Source of the DNA: SABI01 sp963678555
Lineage (GTDB): Bacteria; Spirochaetota; Spirochaetia; Sphaerochaetales; Sphaerochaetaceae
DNA: 64,000 nucleotides
Reading direction: 5' to 3'
NCBI GenBank assembly: GCA_963678555.2
Contig: CAXXJA010000002.1
Span: 62,001-126,000, forward strand
Shown: one piece after another, positions 53,267 through 61,129 of the stretch
How positions within the stretch are numbered: the first letter of the stretch is position 1
Layout of the letters: each line of letters begins with the position of its first letter
Program-made: the position numbers and the translations under genes
Notes under the pieces: generated by a model
Seen by the model: the letters and a program-made list of their open reading frames with translations, nothing else
Told to the model about the DNA's origin: nothing
Database searches by the model: none

Positions 53267-53402
53267 AGTTCCTCCTGTAGGTGAGTATAGCAACCATGAG
53301 GTGAAGGGGGAATACATGCGCCATCGTTTGACGTTCAGGACTTCCTCCACATTGGTGATGAATTCTGTCTTATCTGTGAAGGTTCTGTGGTATCATGGCA
53401 GT

Positions 53403-53777
53403 ATGAATGACATCGAATACCTGACCGGCCTTATCACATCATTCAGGGACGATAGGGATTGGAAGCAGTTTCACAACCTGAAGGATATGGCTCTCTCGCT
53501 GACACTCGAAGCGGCAGAAGTCCTGGAACAGTTCCAGTGGAAACAGGAAACAGAATTCTCGGTACCGGATGTAGAGGAAAAGGAAGCTCTTGCGGAGGAA
53601 CTCAGCGATGTGCTGTACTGGGTGCTCCTGATGGCTCATGACGCACAGATCGACATGGTATCTGCTCTCACGCAGAAAATGGAGAAGAACCGGGCGAAGT
53701 ACCCGGTACACCTGGCCCGCGGATCAAAGGAAAAATACACGGCACTGAAGGCGAAGGCAAGAGAGAAGGAAGAGTAG
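53403..53777 (+). CDS. MazG-like nucleotide pyrophosphohydrolase
   Basis: The 124-aa protein is a single MazG/RS21-C6 type four-helix bundle with the Mg-binding EAAEVLEQFQW and EELSDVLYWVLLMAHD motifs. Such enzymes hydrolyse non-canonical or signalling nucleoside triphosphates. TATCAT ends 6 nt before the ATG at 53403 with no Shine-Dalgarno, so the message may be leaderless. The stop is immediately followed by the ATG of the nuclease-helicase gene (zero spacing), showing strict co-expression. Confidence 0.9.
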   Translation: MNDIEYLTGLITSFRDDRDWKQFHNLKDMALSLTLEAAEVLEQFQWKQETEFSVPDVEEKEALAEELSDVLYWVLLMAHDAQIDMVSALTQKMEKNRAKYPVHLARGSKEKYTALKAKAREKEE

Positions 53778-55658
53778 ATGATCGTCTACCTGGAACAGAA
53801 GCGCCAGTTCCTTGCCGACATGGACAATGACATCATCGTAGACAAGGTAGAACGCCTCGTGCTGCTCAACCTGAGACGGCACACAAGCGTCAGTGAACGG
53901 CGCAGCTGGGAGAACTCGTTCCAGTATGTCTACCGGGTACTATCTTCTCCACTCATTCCTGATGATGCGGGCGTTGCTATCGAGTTTGCACTCCCGCGGA
54001 CGAACAAACGGGTCGATGTCATCATCAGCGGCTATGACAGTGAAGGACGGCACAGTGCCCTGATCATCGAACTGAAACAGTGGTCCGAGGTGTCTCTTCC
54101 CGCTGAGTCAGAGCACCTGATTTCGACCAAAGTTCAGACGTTCTTTCAAGGGTCAAAAGCACTGACCGTGCATCCTTCCTACCAGTCCTTCTCGTACCGG
54201 TCACTTCTCAATGACTTCAACAGCAGTGTTCAGGATGTCCCCATAACCCTGAATTCCTGCGCATACCTTCACAACTATGCATCACAGGGAAAGGACGATC
54301 CTCTGTTCAATGAGACGTTCTCTCCCTATATCCGGGAATCTCCACTGTTCTGTAAGGGGGATATTCCCCGATTGAGACAGTTTATAAGCCGGTTCATCCA
54401 CACCGGCGATGCAAACAAGACTCTCTATTACCTCGACAACGGAGAGATCCGTCCTTCAAAAAGCCTTCAGGATGCGCTCTCTTCCATGATACGGGGCAAC
54501 CGGGAGTTCCTGCTTATCGATGATCAGGAAATCATCTTTCGGAAGATGCTTGCAGGTATCCACCGGGGCAGCAACCGTGGAAGAAAGCAGGTGTTTCTCG
54601 TTGAAGGCGGCCCGGGGACAGGAAAAACCGTAGTCGCGATTCACCTTTTGGTCGCTCTTATCAACCAGGGGAAGAACTGTGCCTATGTGACCAAGAACAG
54701 CGCTCCCAGGAATGTGTTTCAGCAGCGGCTGAAAGAAGGGACGATGAAAAAACGGGAGATCGGCTATCTGTTCCGCAATTCAGGAGCCTTCATAGATCTG
54801 GAGGACGGTATCTTCGATACCCTCATTGTAGATGAAGCCCACAGGCTCACCAGGCGGACTCAGCTCGGTCCGAGACTGACGGGAGAGGATCAGATAGAGG
54901 AGATTATCCAGGCTTCCAGATCAGTGGTCTTTTTCATAGACGAGGACCAGAGGGTCACTGCAAGGGACTACGGTTCACTCAGGAACATCGAGCATGTAGC
55001 CGCTTCCTTCGGTGCCGAGGTCCATCATGATGTCCTGGAGAGTCAGTTCCGATGCAACGGTTCAGACGGCTACCTTTCGTTCCTTGATGACCTTCTCGGG
55101 ATTCGCGAGACCGCACAGAAGGATCTTTCGGGAGTCGATTATGATATCCGTCTCTTCGATGACGTGATGGAGCTCAAACGATGTATCACAGAGAAGAACG
55201 ATATTGGCGGCAAAGCACGTCTGGTAGCAGGGTACTGCTGGCCATGGAAATCTAAGAAGGATCCAGGGGCAGTCGATATCACCATCGGCTCGTTCTCCAT
55301 GCAGTGGAATCTCAGCAGTGACAGTACCTACGCCATCAGTGCCGGCTCGATTGATCAGGTCGGGTGTATCCACACCGTCCAGGGACTGGAGTTCTCCTAT
55401 GTGGGAGTCATCATCGGAGAGGACCTGATCTTTCGGAAAGGACAGATTCTCACCGACTACACGAAGCGGGCAAAAAGCGACAAGAGTCTGGATGGACTGA
55501 AGGGCCCTGCGAAACAAGGTGATATCCCGGCTCTGAAGAAGATCGACAGAATTATCCGCAACACGTATCGCACTCTGATGAGCAGAGGGATGAGAGGCTG
55601 TTATATCTACTGCGAGGATCAACAGCTGAGAGCATACCTTGCTGACAGACTTTCCTGA
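53778..55658 (+). CDS. PD-(D/E)XK-type nuclease fused to DUF2075 (Schlafen-group-3-like) helicase
   Basis: The 626-aa protein has an N-terminal segment with E69, D80 and E98-L-K100 (VAIEFALPRTNKRVDVIIS...SALIIELKQW), the arrangement of PD-(D/E)XK nucleases. The SF1-like ATPase follows: Walker A GGPGTGKT (277-284), Walker B IVDEAHR (350-356), FIDEDQRV (386-393), SQFRCNGSDGYL, and a late TVQGLEFSYVGVIIGEDL motif. It is the second gene of an operon with a MazG-like hydrolase. This pairing and domain set look like a phage-defence module. Activity is unproven. Confidence 0.85.
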   Translation: MIVYLEQKRQFLADMDNDIIVDKVERLVLLNLRRHTSVSERRSWENSFQYVYRVLSSPLIPDDAGVAIEFALPRTNKRVDVIISGYDSEGRHSALIIELKQWSEVSLPAESEHLISTKVQTFFQGSKALTVHPSYQSFSYRSLLNDFNSSVQDVPITLNSCAYLHNYASQGKDDPLFNETFSPYIRESPLFCKGDIPRLRQFISRFIHTGDANKTLYYLDNGEIRPSKSLQDALSSMIRGNREFLLIDDQEIIFRKMLAGIHRGSNRGRKQVFLVEGGPGTGKTVVAIHLLVALINQGKNCAYVTKNSAPRNVFQQRLKEGTMKKREIGYLFRNSGAFIDLEDGIFDTLIVDEAHRLTRRTQLGPRLTGEDQIEEIIQASRSVVFFIDEDQRVTARDYGSLRNIEHVAASFGAEVHHDVLESQFRCNGSDGYLSFLDDLLGIRETAQKDLSGVDYDIRLFDDVMELKRCITEKNDIGGKARLVAGYCWPWKSKKDPGAVDITIGSFSMQWNLSSDSTYAISAGSIDQVGCIHTVQGLEFSYVGVIIGEDLIFRKGQILTDYTKRAKSDKSLDGLKGPAKQGDIPALKKIDRIIRNTYRTLMSRGMRGCYIYCEDQQLRAYLADRLS

Positions 55659-55805
55659 TGGAGTACATTCCACTCCTGTCCACAGACCTTTCATCATTCA
55701 CCCAATCTTTACCTTCACCTCTCTTTGAATTTATCGAGTGCTCGTATGCTTCATGTGTAGACCGATACAAAGGAGTCCGGGTTCGAGATTCCGAAGGAGA
55801 AACAC

Positions 55806-56330
55806 ATGAATAAGAAATCAATCGTATTACTGCTTTCACTGGCTTTACTGATGGTATCCGGATCCCTGTACGCCGCAGCCGGTCAGAGAGGACCCCGGGT
55901 AGCCGATGAGACAGAGGATGCACAGTGGACACCCCGCTGGATGAATGAGGAGATCAGCACCGATCAGACATGGGGGCCAAGAGGGTTCGCTTCAGATCAG
56001 GGGCCGTCAGAAGGCACCTCCTTCACCAGGAATGGAAGAGGGGCTGCATTCGATTCAAGAACCCCACGTAACGGGGCTCAGTTGTCAGCCGGATTACCTG
56101 ACGATACCCGCCGAGGTTTCGGTTCGGATCAGATGATGAGCCGCAGAGGCCCTTCCCCGCAGGGAGGTGCATCCAACTATGGTGACCGTGATAGCCGTCA
56201 GAGGCAGCTGAGAACACCTGCAGATGATTGCTGTTACCTTGAGAACGGAGGAAGACAGTACCTGAATCAGGATGATGAGCTTTCGTTTAGTAGAAACGGC
56301 GCTTCAAATCGACGCAGCATGATGCGATAA
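55806..56330 (+). CDS. Secreted Arg/Gly/Asn-rich hypothetical protein
   Basis: The 174-aa protein has a clear signal peptide (MNKKSIVLLLSLALLMVSGSLYAAAGQ). A low-complexity mature part without recognisable fold is rich in R, G, S, N and Q. It includes a DDCCYLENGGRQYLNQDDELSFSRNGASNRR tail with paired cysteines. GAAGGAG precedes the ATG by about 6 nt. A DUF2202 protein follows 33 bp downstream whose C-terminus has a similar RGPSARGRRVPLDTRDTGRRGW tail, suggesting a shared function outside the cytoplasm. Confidence 0.75.
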   Translation: MNKKSIVLLLSLALLMVSGSLYAAAGQRGPRVADETEDAQWTPRWMNEEISTDQTWGPRGFASDQGPSEGTSFTRNGRGAAFDSRTPRNGAQLSAGLPDDTRRGFGSDQMMSRRGPSPQGGASNYGDRDSRQRQLRTPADDCCYLENGGRQYLNQDDELSFSRNGASNRRSMMR

Positions 56331-56363
56331 CAGTACGATAACAGTATATCAAGGAGACATACA

Positions 56364-57068
56364 ATGAACATAATGAAGAAGATCACCATGATCACAGTAG
56401 TATTCGCCCTGGCTGCTACCTCAGTTCTGGTAGCAGAAGGGGTGAGGGAAGTCGAACTCACACCTGCAGCAGAGGCCGACAGTATGGAACTCACTCTGAG
56501 TTCACAGGAGGATGGTATCCTCCTGATGAGAGAGGAAGAAAAGCTTGCACGTGATGTGTACCTTGCACTGTATGAGATGTGGGGTAGCCGAACGTTCCAG
56601 AACATAGCCCGTGCCGAGCAGCAGCATATGGATGCAGTTGCCTACCTGATGCAGCAGCAGGGTATAGCAGATCCTGTCGAGTATGCAGATCCCGGCGAAT
56701 TCTCGATTGAGAAGATGCAGAATCTGTATGACTCTCTTGTCGAGCAGGGGTCCGAGTCAGAGATCGCGGCGTTGAAAGTCGGAGCACTCATTGAAGACCT
56801 TGATATAGCAGACCTTGAGCACCTTCTTGAGACAGCAGAGGACGAACTCACGATCCGCGTCTGGGAGAATCTCCTCGCCGGCAGTGAGATGCACATGAGA
56901 GCCTTCATTGGTCAGCTCGAGATGGCAGGGGAGACCTATGAACCTCAGTACATCAGCAACGAGAGATTGAATGATATCATGAACAGCAGCGAAGGAAGAG
57001 GACCATCGGCGAGAGGACGCAGGGTACCCCTTGATACCCGGGATACGGGCAGACGAGGCTGGAACTGA
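56364..57068 (+). CDS. DUF2202 ferritin-like secreted protein
   Basis: The 234-aa protein has a signal peptide (MNIMKKITMITVVFALAATSVLVAEG). The DUF2202 helical bundle follows: ILLMREEEKLARDVYLALYEMWGSRTFQNIARAEQQHMDAVAYLM, then LETAEDELTIRVWENLLAGSEMHMRAFIGQL. Its paired E-x-x-H metal-binding positions are typical of ferritin-like folds. AAGGAG lies 8 nt before the ATG. It shares an operon with the preceding secreted protein, and a strong terminator follows. A metal-related periplasmic role is inferred. Confidence 0.85.
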   Translation: MNIMKKITMITVVFALAATSVLVAEGVREVELTPAAEADSMELTLSSQEDGILLMREEEKLARDVYLALYEMWGSRTFQNIARAEQQHMDAVAYLMQQQGIADPVEYADPGEFSIEKMQNLYDSLVEQGSESEIAALKVGALIEDLDIADLEHLLETAEDELTIRVWENLLAGSEMHMRAFIGQLEMAGETYEPQYISNERLNDIMNSSEGRGPSARGRRVPLDTRDTGRRGWN

Positions 57069-57085
57069 CTTCACTGTCCACACTG

Positions 57086-57119
57086 CAGCCGGGAATTTGA
57101 TTCCCGGCTGTAATTTTTT
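57086..57119 (+). terminator. Strong intrinsic terminator after the DUF2202 gene
   Basis: CAGCCGGGAAT (57086-57096) pairs with ATTCCCGGCTG (57100-57110) across a 3-base loop, followed by TAATTTTTTC. Confidence 0.93.
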
Positions 57120-57160
57120 CCTCCCTGAGTTGTTTAAAGATATGGAAACGGAGGTGAGTT

Positions 57161-57238
57161 ATGATACGGGTAAAATATTGCATTCTTGCCGGTGTTCTCA
57201 CTGCGGTACTGATAGTTCTCGTCGCTGTCGGCGGTTGA
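57161..57238 (+). CDS. Very small membrane peptide, 25 aa
   Basis: The peptide begins MIRVKYCILAGVLTAVLIVL and ends VAVGG, a single hydrophobic helix with two basic residues at the N-terminus. An excellent Shine-Dalgarno, GGAGGTGA, sits at 57150-57157, 3 nt before the ATG at 57161. It follows the DUF2202 terminator and precedes pcm. No homologue is recognised. Possible roles are a membrane stress peptide, a type I toxin-like peptide or a regulatory leader. The rest of 57239-57435 holds no clear gene. Confidence 0.55.
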   Translation: MIRVKYCILAGVLTAVLIVLVAVGG

Positions 57239-57435
57239 GTATTATCCCATGCCCTCTCATCTGCATACACGATCTGTCGAGGTCGGTTTCCTGATTTCTT
57301 CTCAAAGAAGCTTCGTGCCAGATCGACCCTTTCCATAGTCAATGGCGGAAAACTCTCTTCTCCGTGTCTTACATTTTTCTCTTGGCTGACCCCCAGGCTT
57401 TCTTTAATCATGATTAGCAGGTATTATATCTCTAT

Positions 57436-58011
57436 ATGGATGAAAAACTGATCCGGTTCTTTCACTCCCTCGACCGCTCATATTTTATTGAGGGTGCCAA
57501 CAGGGTGCTGTCAACTCTCGATGCACCCCTGCCGATCGGGTATGGACAGACCATCAGTCAGCCGAGTCTTGTCCTCTATATGACCGATAAGCTGCGTCTG
57601 GACAAAGAACTGCGAGTCCTTGAGATCGGGACGGGAAGCGGTTACCAGAGTGTATTCCTCGCTGAGTTTGCCAAAGAAGTCTATACGGTTGAACTGATCG
57701 AGGACCTTTCAGATAAGGCACGAAAACGACTTCAAAACCTCTCATATCACAATGTCCACTACAAAATCGGAGACGGGTCTCTAGGATGGAAGGAGTCTGC
57801 TCCGTATGACCGTATCATGGTCACGGCAGCGCCACGGCTGATGCCTCAGGAACTGATCGGGCAGCTTGCACCGCGGGGACTGATGATTATCCCTCTCGGA
57901 CCTTCCGGAAACCAGGTTCTGATGCAGATTACAAAAGATGCACAGGGCGGGATACACGAAAAACGATTACTTGATGTGGCCTTCGTTGAACTGGTCGGTA
58001 AGTACACCTGA
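57436..58011 (+). CDS. pcm: Protein-L-isoaspartate O-methyltransferase
   Basis: The 191-aa SAM-dependent methyltransferase repairs isoaspartyl residues in aged proteins. It shows LPIGYGQTISQPSLVLYMTDKL (substrate site), the SAM motif VLEIGTGSGYQSVFLAE and APYDRIMVTAAPRLMPQELIGQLAPRGLMIIPLG. The length is slightly short, as for many bacterial enzymes. No good Shine-Dalgarno is seen; TATTATATC lies just upstream, so its leader is short. Confidence 0.93.
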   Translation: MDEKLIRFFHSLDRSYFIEGANRVLSTLDAPLPIGYGQTISQPSLVLYMTDKLRLDKELRVLEIGTGSGYQSVFLAEFAKEVYTVELIEDLSDKARKRLQNLSYHNVHYKIGDGSLGWKESAPYDRIMVTAAPRLMPQELIGQLAPRGLMIIPLGPSGNQVLMQITKDAQGGIHEKRLLDVAFVELVGKYT

Positions 58012-58153
58012 TAAGTGCTTTTTCCGTCTTGTGTGTCTCCCCGATTCATTGGCTTATGTGTTATTCATTATATTATAGCAGTATACATATCCATTTTGCT
58101 GATGTTTCAAGGTTGTTTCTTGAGGATGTTGATAACGGAATTTTTTTGTAAAA

Positions 58154-58173
58154 AAACATTTGACGTTTGACTT
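58154..58173 (+). promoter_or_regulatory. Repeated operator-like motif upstream of the TRAP genes
   Basis: AAACATTTGACGTTTGACTT lies at 58154-58173. A close relative, AAACATCTGATGTTTGATGT, occurs at 61090-61109 upstream of the transketolase genes; 15 of 20 positions agree. The core AACATNTGANGTT is nearly palindromic. It contains -35-like TTGAC hexamers, so a repressor here would block the promoter. A GntR- or DeoR-type regulator outside the window is a reasonable guess. Confidence 0.65.
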
Positions 58174-58244
58174 AACCCGTGTTACAGTGGACCAACAATC
58201 AAACGTAGGATGATTAAATGTCTTACAGAATAAAGGAGAAATCT

Positions 58245-59231
58245 ATGAAAAAATTGTTAGTTCTACTTATCGTAGCACTCATCAGTTTCTCTGCTGTCTA
58301 TGCACAGGGAGAGACCGAAACCACAGGGCCTATCGTCCTGAAGCTCGGACACGGAATTCAGAACTCGCATCCGGCGCACCTTGCTGCCGTACAGTTTGCA
58401 GAGGAAGTAGCCGAGAAGACTGATGGAGCCATCGAAATACAGGTTTACCCAAACAGGCAGCTCGGTGAAGAGAGAGAGATGGTCGAAGGTCTCCAGTTCG
58501 GTACTGTCGATTTTGTCATCACCTCCACCGGTCCTCTTGTGAGTTTTGTCCCGGAAATCGGAGTTGTTGATCTTCCTTTCCTCTTCACGTCTTCAGAACA
58601 TGCTTACAGGGTGCTTGACGGCAAAATCGGTCAGGATATCCTTAAAAAGTTTGAAGAGAAGAGTATCGTCGGTCTTTCATTCATGGAAAACGGTTGGAGA
58701 AGCATTTCCTCAAGTAAGAAGATCGAGACACCGGAGGACCTGCAGGGTCTGAAAATCAGAACGATGCAGAATAAGGTTCATATGGCTGCATTCTCCGCCC
58801 TTGGTGCATCTCCTGTTCCTATGGCGTGGGGTGAAGTCTACACATCTCTGCAGCAGGGTGTCATCGACGGACAGGAGAATCCCCCCGTCATTCTTGCAAC
58901 CAACGCACTTTGGGAAGTTCAGGATTACTACGCACTCACAAAGCACTTCTATACTCCTCAGATGTTCCTGATGTCCAAGAGCACTGTCGGTAAACTGAGT
59001 GATGACCAGATGGCCATCATCAAGGAAGCTGCCAAGAATGCTACTGATTTCCAGAGAGCGAAAATGGCTGAACTTGACTCTGAATACATCGCCACTCTCG
59101 AAAAGAACGGCATGGAAGTGTATGAAGTGAATGGTTCCTTATTCCAGCAGGCAACCAAGTCAGTGTATGATGAATATTCCTCAGTTTTCGGTGCAGACCT
59201 CATTGCTGCCATCATGGCGATGGGCGACTGA
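58245..59231 (+). CDS. dctP: TRAP transporter solute-binding protein DctP
   Basis: The 328-aa periplasmic protein has a signal peptide (MKKLLVLLIVALISFSAVYAQG) and the DctP fold: VLKLGHGIQNSHPAHLAAVQFAEEVAEKTDGAIEIQVYPNRQLGEEREMVEGLQFG. The carboxylate-binding arginine is in LQGLKIRTMQNKVHMAAFSALGASPVPMAWGEVYTSLQQGVIDGQENPP. The start at 58245 follows AAAGGAG by 7 nt. It captures an organic acid, probably a sugar acid given the neighbours. Confidence 0.95.
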   Translation: MKKLLVLLIVALISFSAVYAQGETETTGPIVLKLGHGIQNSHPAHLAAVQFAEEVAEKTDGAIEIQVYPNRQLGEEREMVEGLQFGTVDFVITSTGPLVSFVPEIGVVDLPFLFTSSEHAYRVLDGKIGQDILKKFEEKSIVGLSFMENGWRSISSSKKIETPEDLQGLKIRTMQNKVHMAAFSALGASPVPMAWGEVYTSLQQGVIDGQENPPVILATNALWEVQDYYALTKHFYTPQMFLMSKSTVGKLSDDQMAIIKEAAKNATDFQRAKMAELDSEYIATLEKNGMEVYEVNGSLFQQATKSVYDEYSSVFGADLIAAIMAMGD

Positions 59232-59253
59232 GAACAGAGAGATGGGAGTAAGT

Positions 59254-59748
59254 ATGAGTAATACGTTTGCAGAAGGTGTACAGAAGTTCAGACGGGTGCT
59301 GAACAAGACAGAGGATGTGGTGACGATCGTGGTAAGTGTTCTTCTGGTTGTCGTAGTATTCTTTCAGGTCTTTTTCAGGTATGCACTGAACAGCCCTCTT
59401 GCCTGGTCGGAAGAGCTTGCACGTTTCATTTTTATCTGGCTGGTCTTCATTGCCTCTGCGGTTGTTTTACGAGACGACTCCCATATGAGTATGAATTTCT
59501 TTGTGAATCTCATGCCCGAGAAGCTTAGAGCGATCATTGATATTGTGAGTAAAGCTCTTATAAGCGGTTTCATGATTATCATCATGCGACAGACTCTCAA
59601 GGTCATGCAGATCACACATTCACAGGAATCCCCTTCACTGGGGATTCCTATGAGCCTTATCTATTTCGCACTGTTCGTCGGTTTCGCGCTTATGCTGATC
59701 GACTTCGCTACACGAATCATCCTGCACAAGCGAGAGGGGGATAAATAA
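59254..59748 (+). CDS. dctQ: TRAP transporter small permease DctQ
   Basis: The 164-aa membrane protein has four predicted helices and the DctQ motif ALNSPLAWSEELARFIFIWLVFIASAVVLRDDSHMSM. I chose the ATG at 59254 with GGGAG upstream; the frame is open further left inside dctP but that is not used. It links DctP and DctM. dctM follows after 1 bp. Confidence 0.94.
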   Translation: MSNTFAEGVQKFRRVLNKTEDVVTIVVSVLLVVVVFFQVFFRYALNSPLAWSEELARFIFIWLVFIASAVVLRDDSHMSMNFFVNLMPEKLRAIIDIVSKALISGFMIIIMRQTLKVMQITHSQESPSLGIPMSLIYFALFVGFALMLIDFATRIILHKREGDK

Positions 59749-59749
59749 G

Positions 59750-61030
59750 ATGATCGGTACACTCTTTATTTCATTTTTCATCATGCTGCTGCTGAATTTC
59801 CCCATCGCCTTCAGTCTCTTTCTCTCTTCAGCTCTGACGATCTACATGGCCGGCATTCCACTTGTCTCTGTTGTTCAAAGGGCTGTCGTAGCCACTGATT
59901 CGTTCACACTGCTCGCTATCCCGTTTTTCATGCTTGCAGGGAATCTGATGGGTGCAGGTGGTATTTCAACACGTTTGATACATTTTGCAAACTCCCTGGT
60001 AGGCTGGATGCGGGGAGGTCTTGCCCATGTGAATGTTCTGACCAGTATGCTCTTTGCAGGTATCACGGGCGCTGCCGTGGCAGACACCTCCGCTGTTGGT
60101 TCCATGGTCATTCCTGCGATGAAGAAGGACGGCTATGCTGATGATTTTACAGTAGCCGTCACGGCAAGCTCGTCAGTTATCGGTGTTATCATACCTCCCA
60201 GTATTCCCTTCGTTCTCTATGGTGTCATTTCCGGGGTGTCGATCGGTAAACTGTTTCTGGCAGGACTCCTGCCCGGCGTCATAATCGGGGTGTCTCAGAT
60301 GCTGATCTCCTTTTATAAGGCAAAAAAGCATAACTACGGGACTATGCACCGTTTCCATCCGCTACTCGTATGGAAGTCGTTCAAACAGAGCTTCTTTGCT
60401 ATCCTGACTCCTGTAATCATTCTAGGGGGTATCATGCTCGGAATCGTTACTCCCACCGAAGCGGCAGTTTCAGCAACGATCTACGCACTTCTTGTCGGTT
60501 TCTTTGTTTACAAGGAGCTTACCTTGAAGATGATGCCTTCCATCATTATAGAATCAGCAAAAACCACAGCCACGGTCATGTTCATGATTGCAGGAGCATA
60601 CCTGTTCGGCTGGGTAGTGACCAATGCACAGCTTCCTCAGAAGATCGTTGTCCTTGTTACCAGCCTCACCGAGTCGAAAGCCCTCGTTACGATCATGCTG
60701 ATTGCAGTGTACTTTATCACCGGGATGTTTCTGGATCTCAGTGCAGGAATCATACTCCTGTGTCCGATCTTCCTCCCTCTGGTGACCACTGTGGGAATAG
60801 ATCCTCTTTTCTTCGGTGTCATCACGGTTATTGCCCTTGGCATCGGTCTCGTCACCCCACCGGTCGGTGCGTGTCTGTTCATCGGCTGCAAGATCGGAGA
60901 GATCCCCCTTGAGAGAGGGGCCAGGGCAACAATCCCGTTTATCTTCGCCTTTTTTGTTATCCTTGGCCTTTTTGTCCTGTTCCCGGAGATGGTCACTGCA
61001 ATACCAAACGCATTGATTAAAACAGCCTAG
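59750..61030 (+). CDS. dctM: TRAP transporter large permease DctM
   Basis: The 426-aa membrane protein is the sodium-coupled transport subunit. It shows IPFFMLAGNLMGAGGISTRLIHFANSLVGWMRGGLAHVNVLTSMLFAGITGAAVADTSAVGSMVIPAM and PPSIPFVLYGVISGVSIGKLFLAGLLPG, both DctM signatures. GAGGGGG lies shortly before the ATG. It completes a normal three-gene TRAP importer; a 99-bp gap with an operator-like motif precedes the catabolic genes. Confidence 0.95.
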   Translation: MIGTLFISFFIMLLLNFPIAFSLFLSSALTIYMAGIPLVSVVQRAVVATDSFTLLAIPFFMLAGNLMGAGGISTRLIHFANSLVGWMRGGLAHVNVLTSMLFAGITGAAVADTSAVGSMVIPAMKKDGYADDFTVAVTASSSVIGVIIPPSIPFVLYGVISGVSIGKLFLAGLLPGVIIGVSQMLISFYKAKKHNYGTMHRFHPLLVWKSFKQSFFAILTPVIILGGIMLGIVTPTEAAVSATIYALLVGFFVYKELTLKMMPSIIIESAKTTATVMFMIAGAYLFGWVVTNAQLPQKIVVLVTSLTESKALVTIMLIAVYFITGMFLDLSAGIILLCPIFLPLVTTVGIDPLFFGVITVIALGIGLVTPPVGACLFIGCKIGEIPLERGARATIPFIFAFFVILGLFVLFPEMVTAIPNALIKTA

Positions 61031-61089
61031 CCAGAATACAACCTTTCTGAAGCGGAATTTCTTCCAGAGAAGGAAAGTCTTAAAAATAT

Positions 61090-61109
61090 AAACATCTGAT
61101 GTTTGATGT
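61090..61109 (+). promoter_or_regulatory. Second copy of the operator-like motif, upstream of the transketolase genes
   Basis: AAACATCTGATGTTTGATGT matches the motif at 58154-58173. AACATCTGATGTT is palindromic apart from its centre. It lies 20 nt before the transketolase start, so transport and catabolic genes probably answer to one regulator. Confidence 0.6.
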
Positions 61110-61129
61110 AAAACAAATAGAGGAAATGC

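Noticed and set aside
56977..57411. 144-codon minus-strand frame opposite the DUF2202 tail and terminator
   Set aside because: It reads through a strong terminator hairpin and the reverse of a real coding region, and has no recognisable domain.
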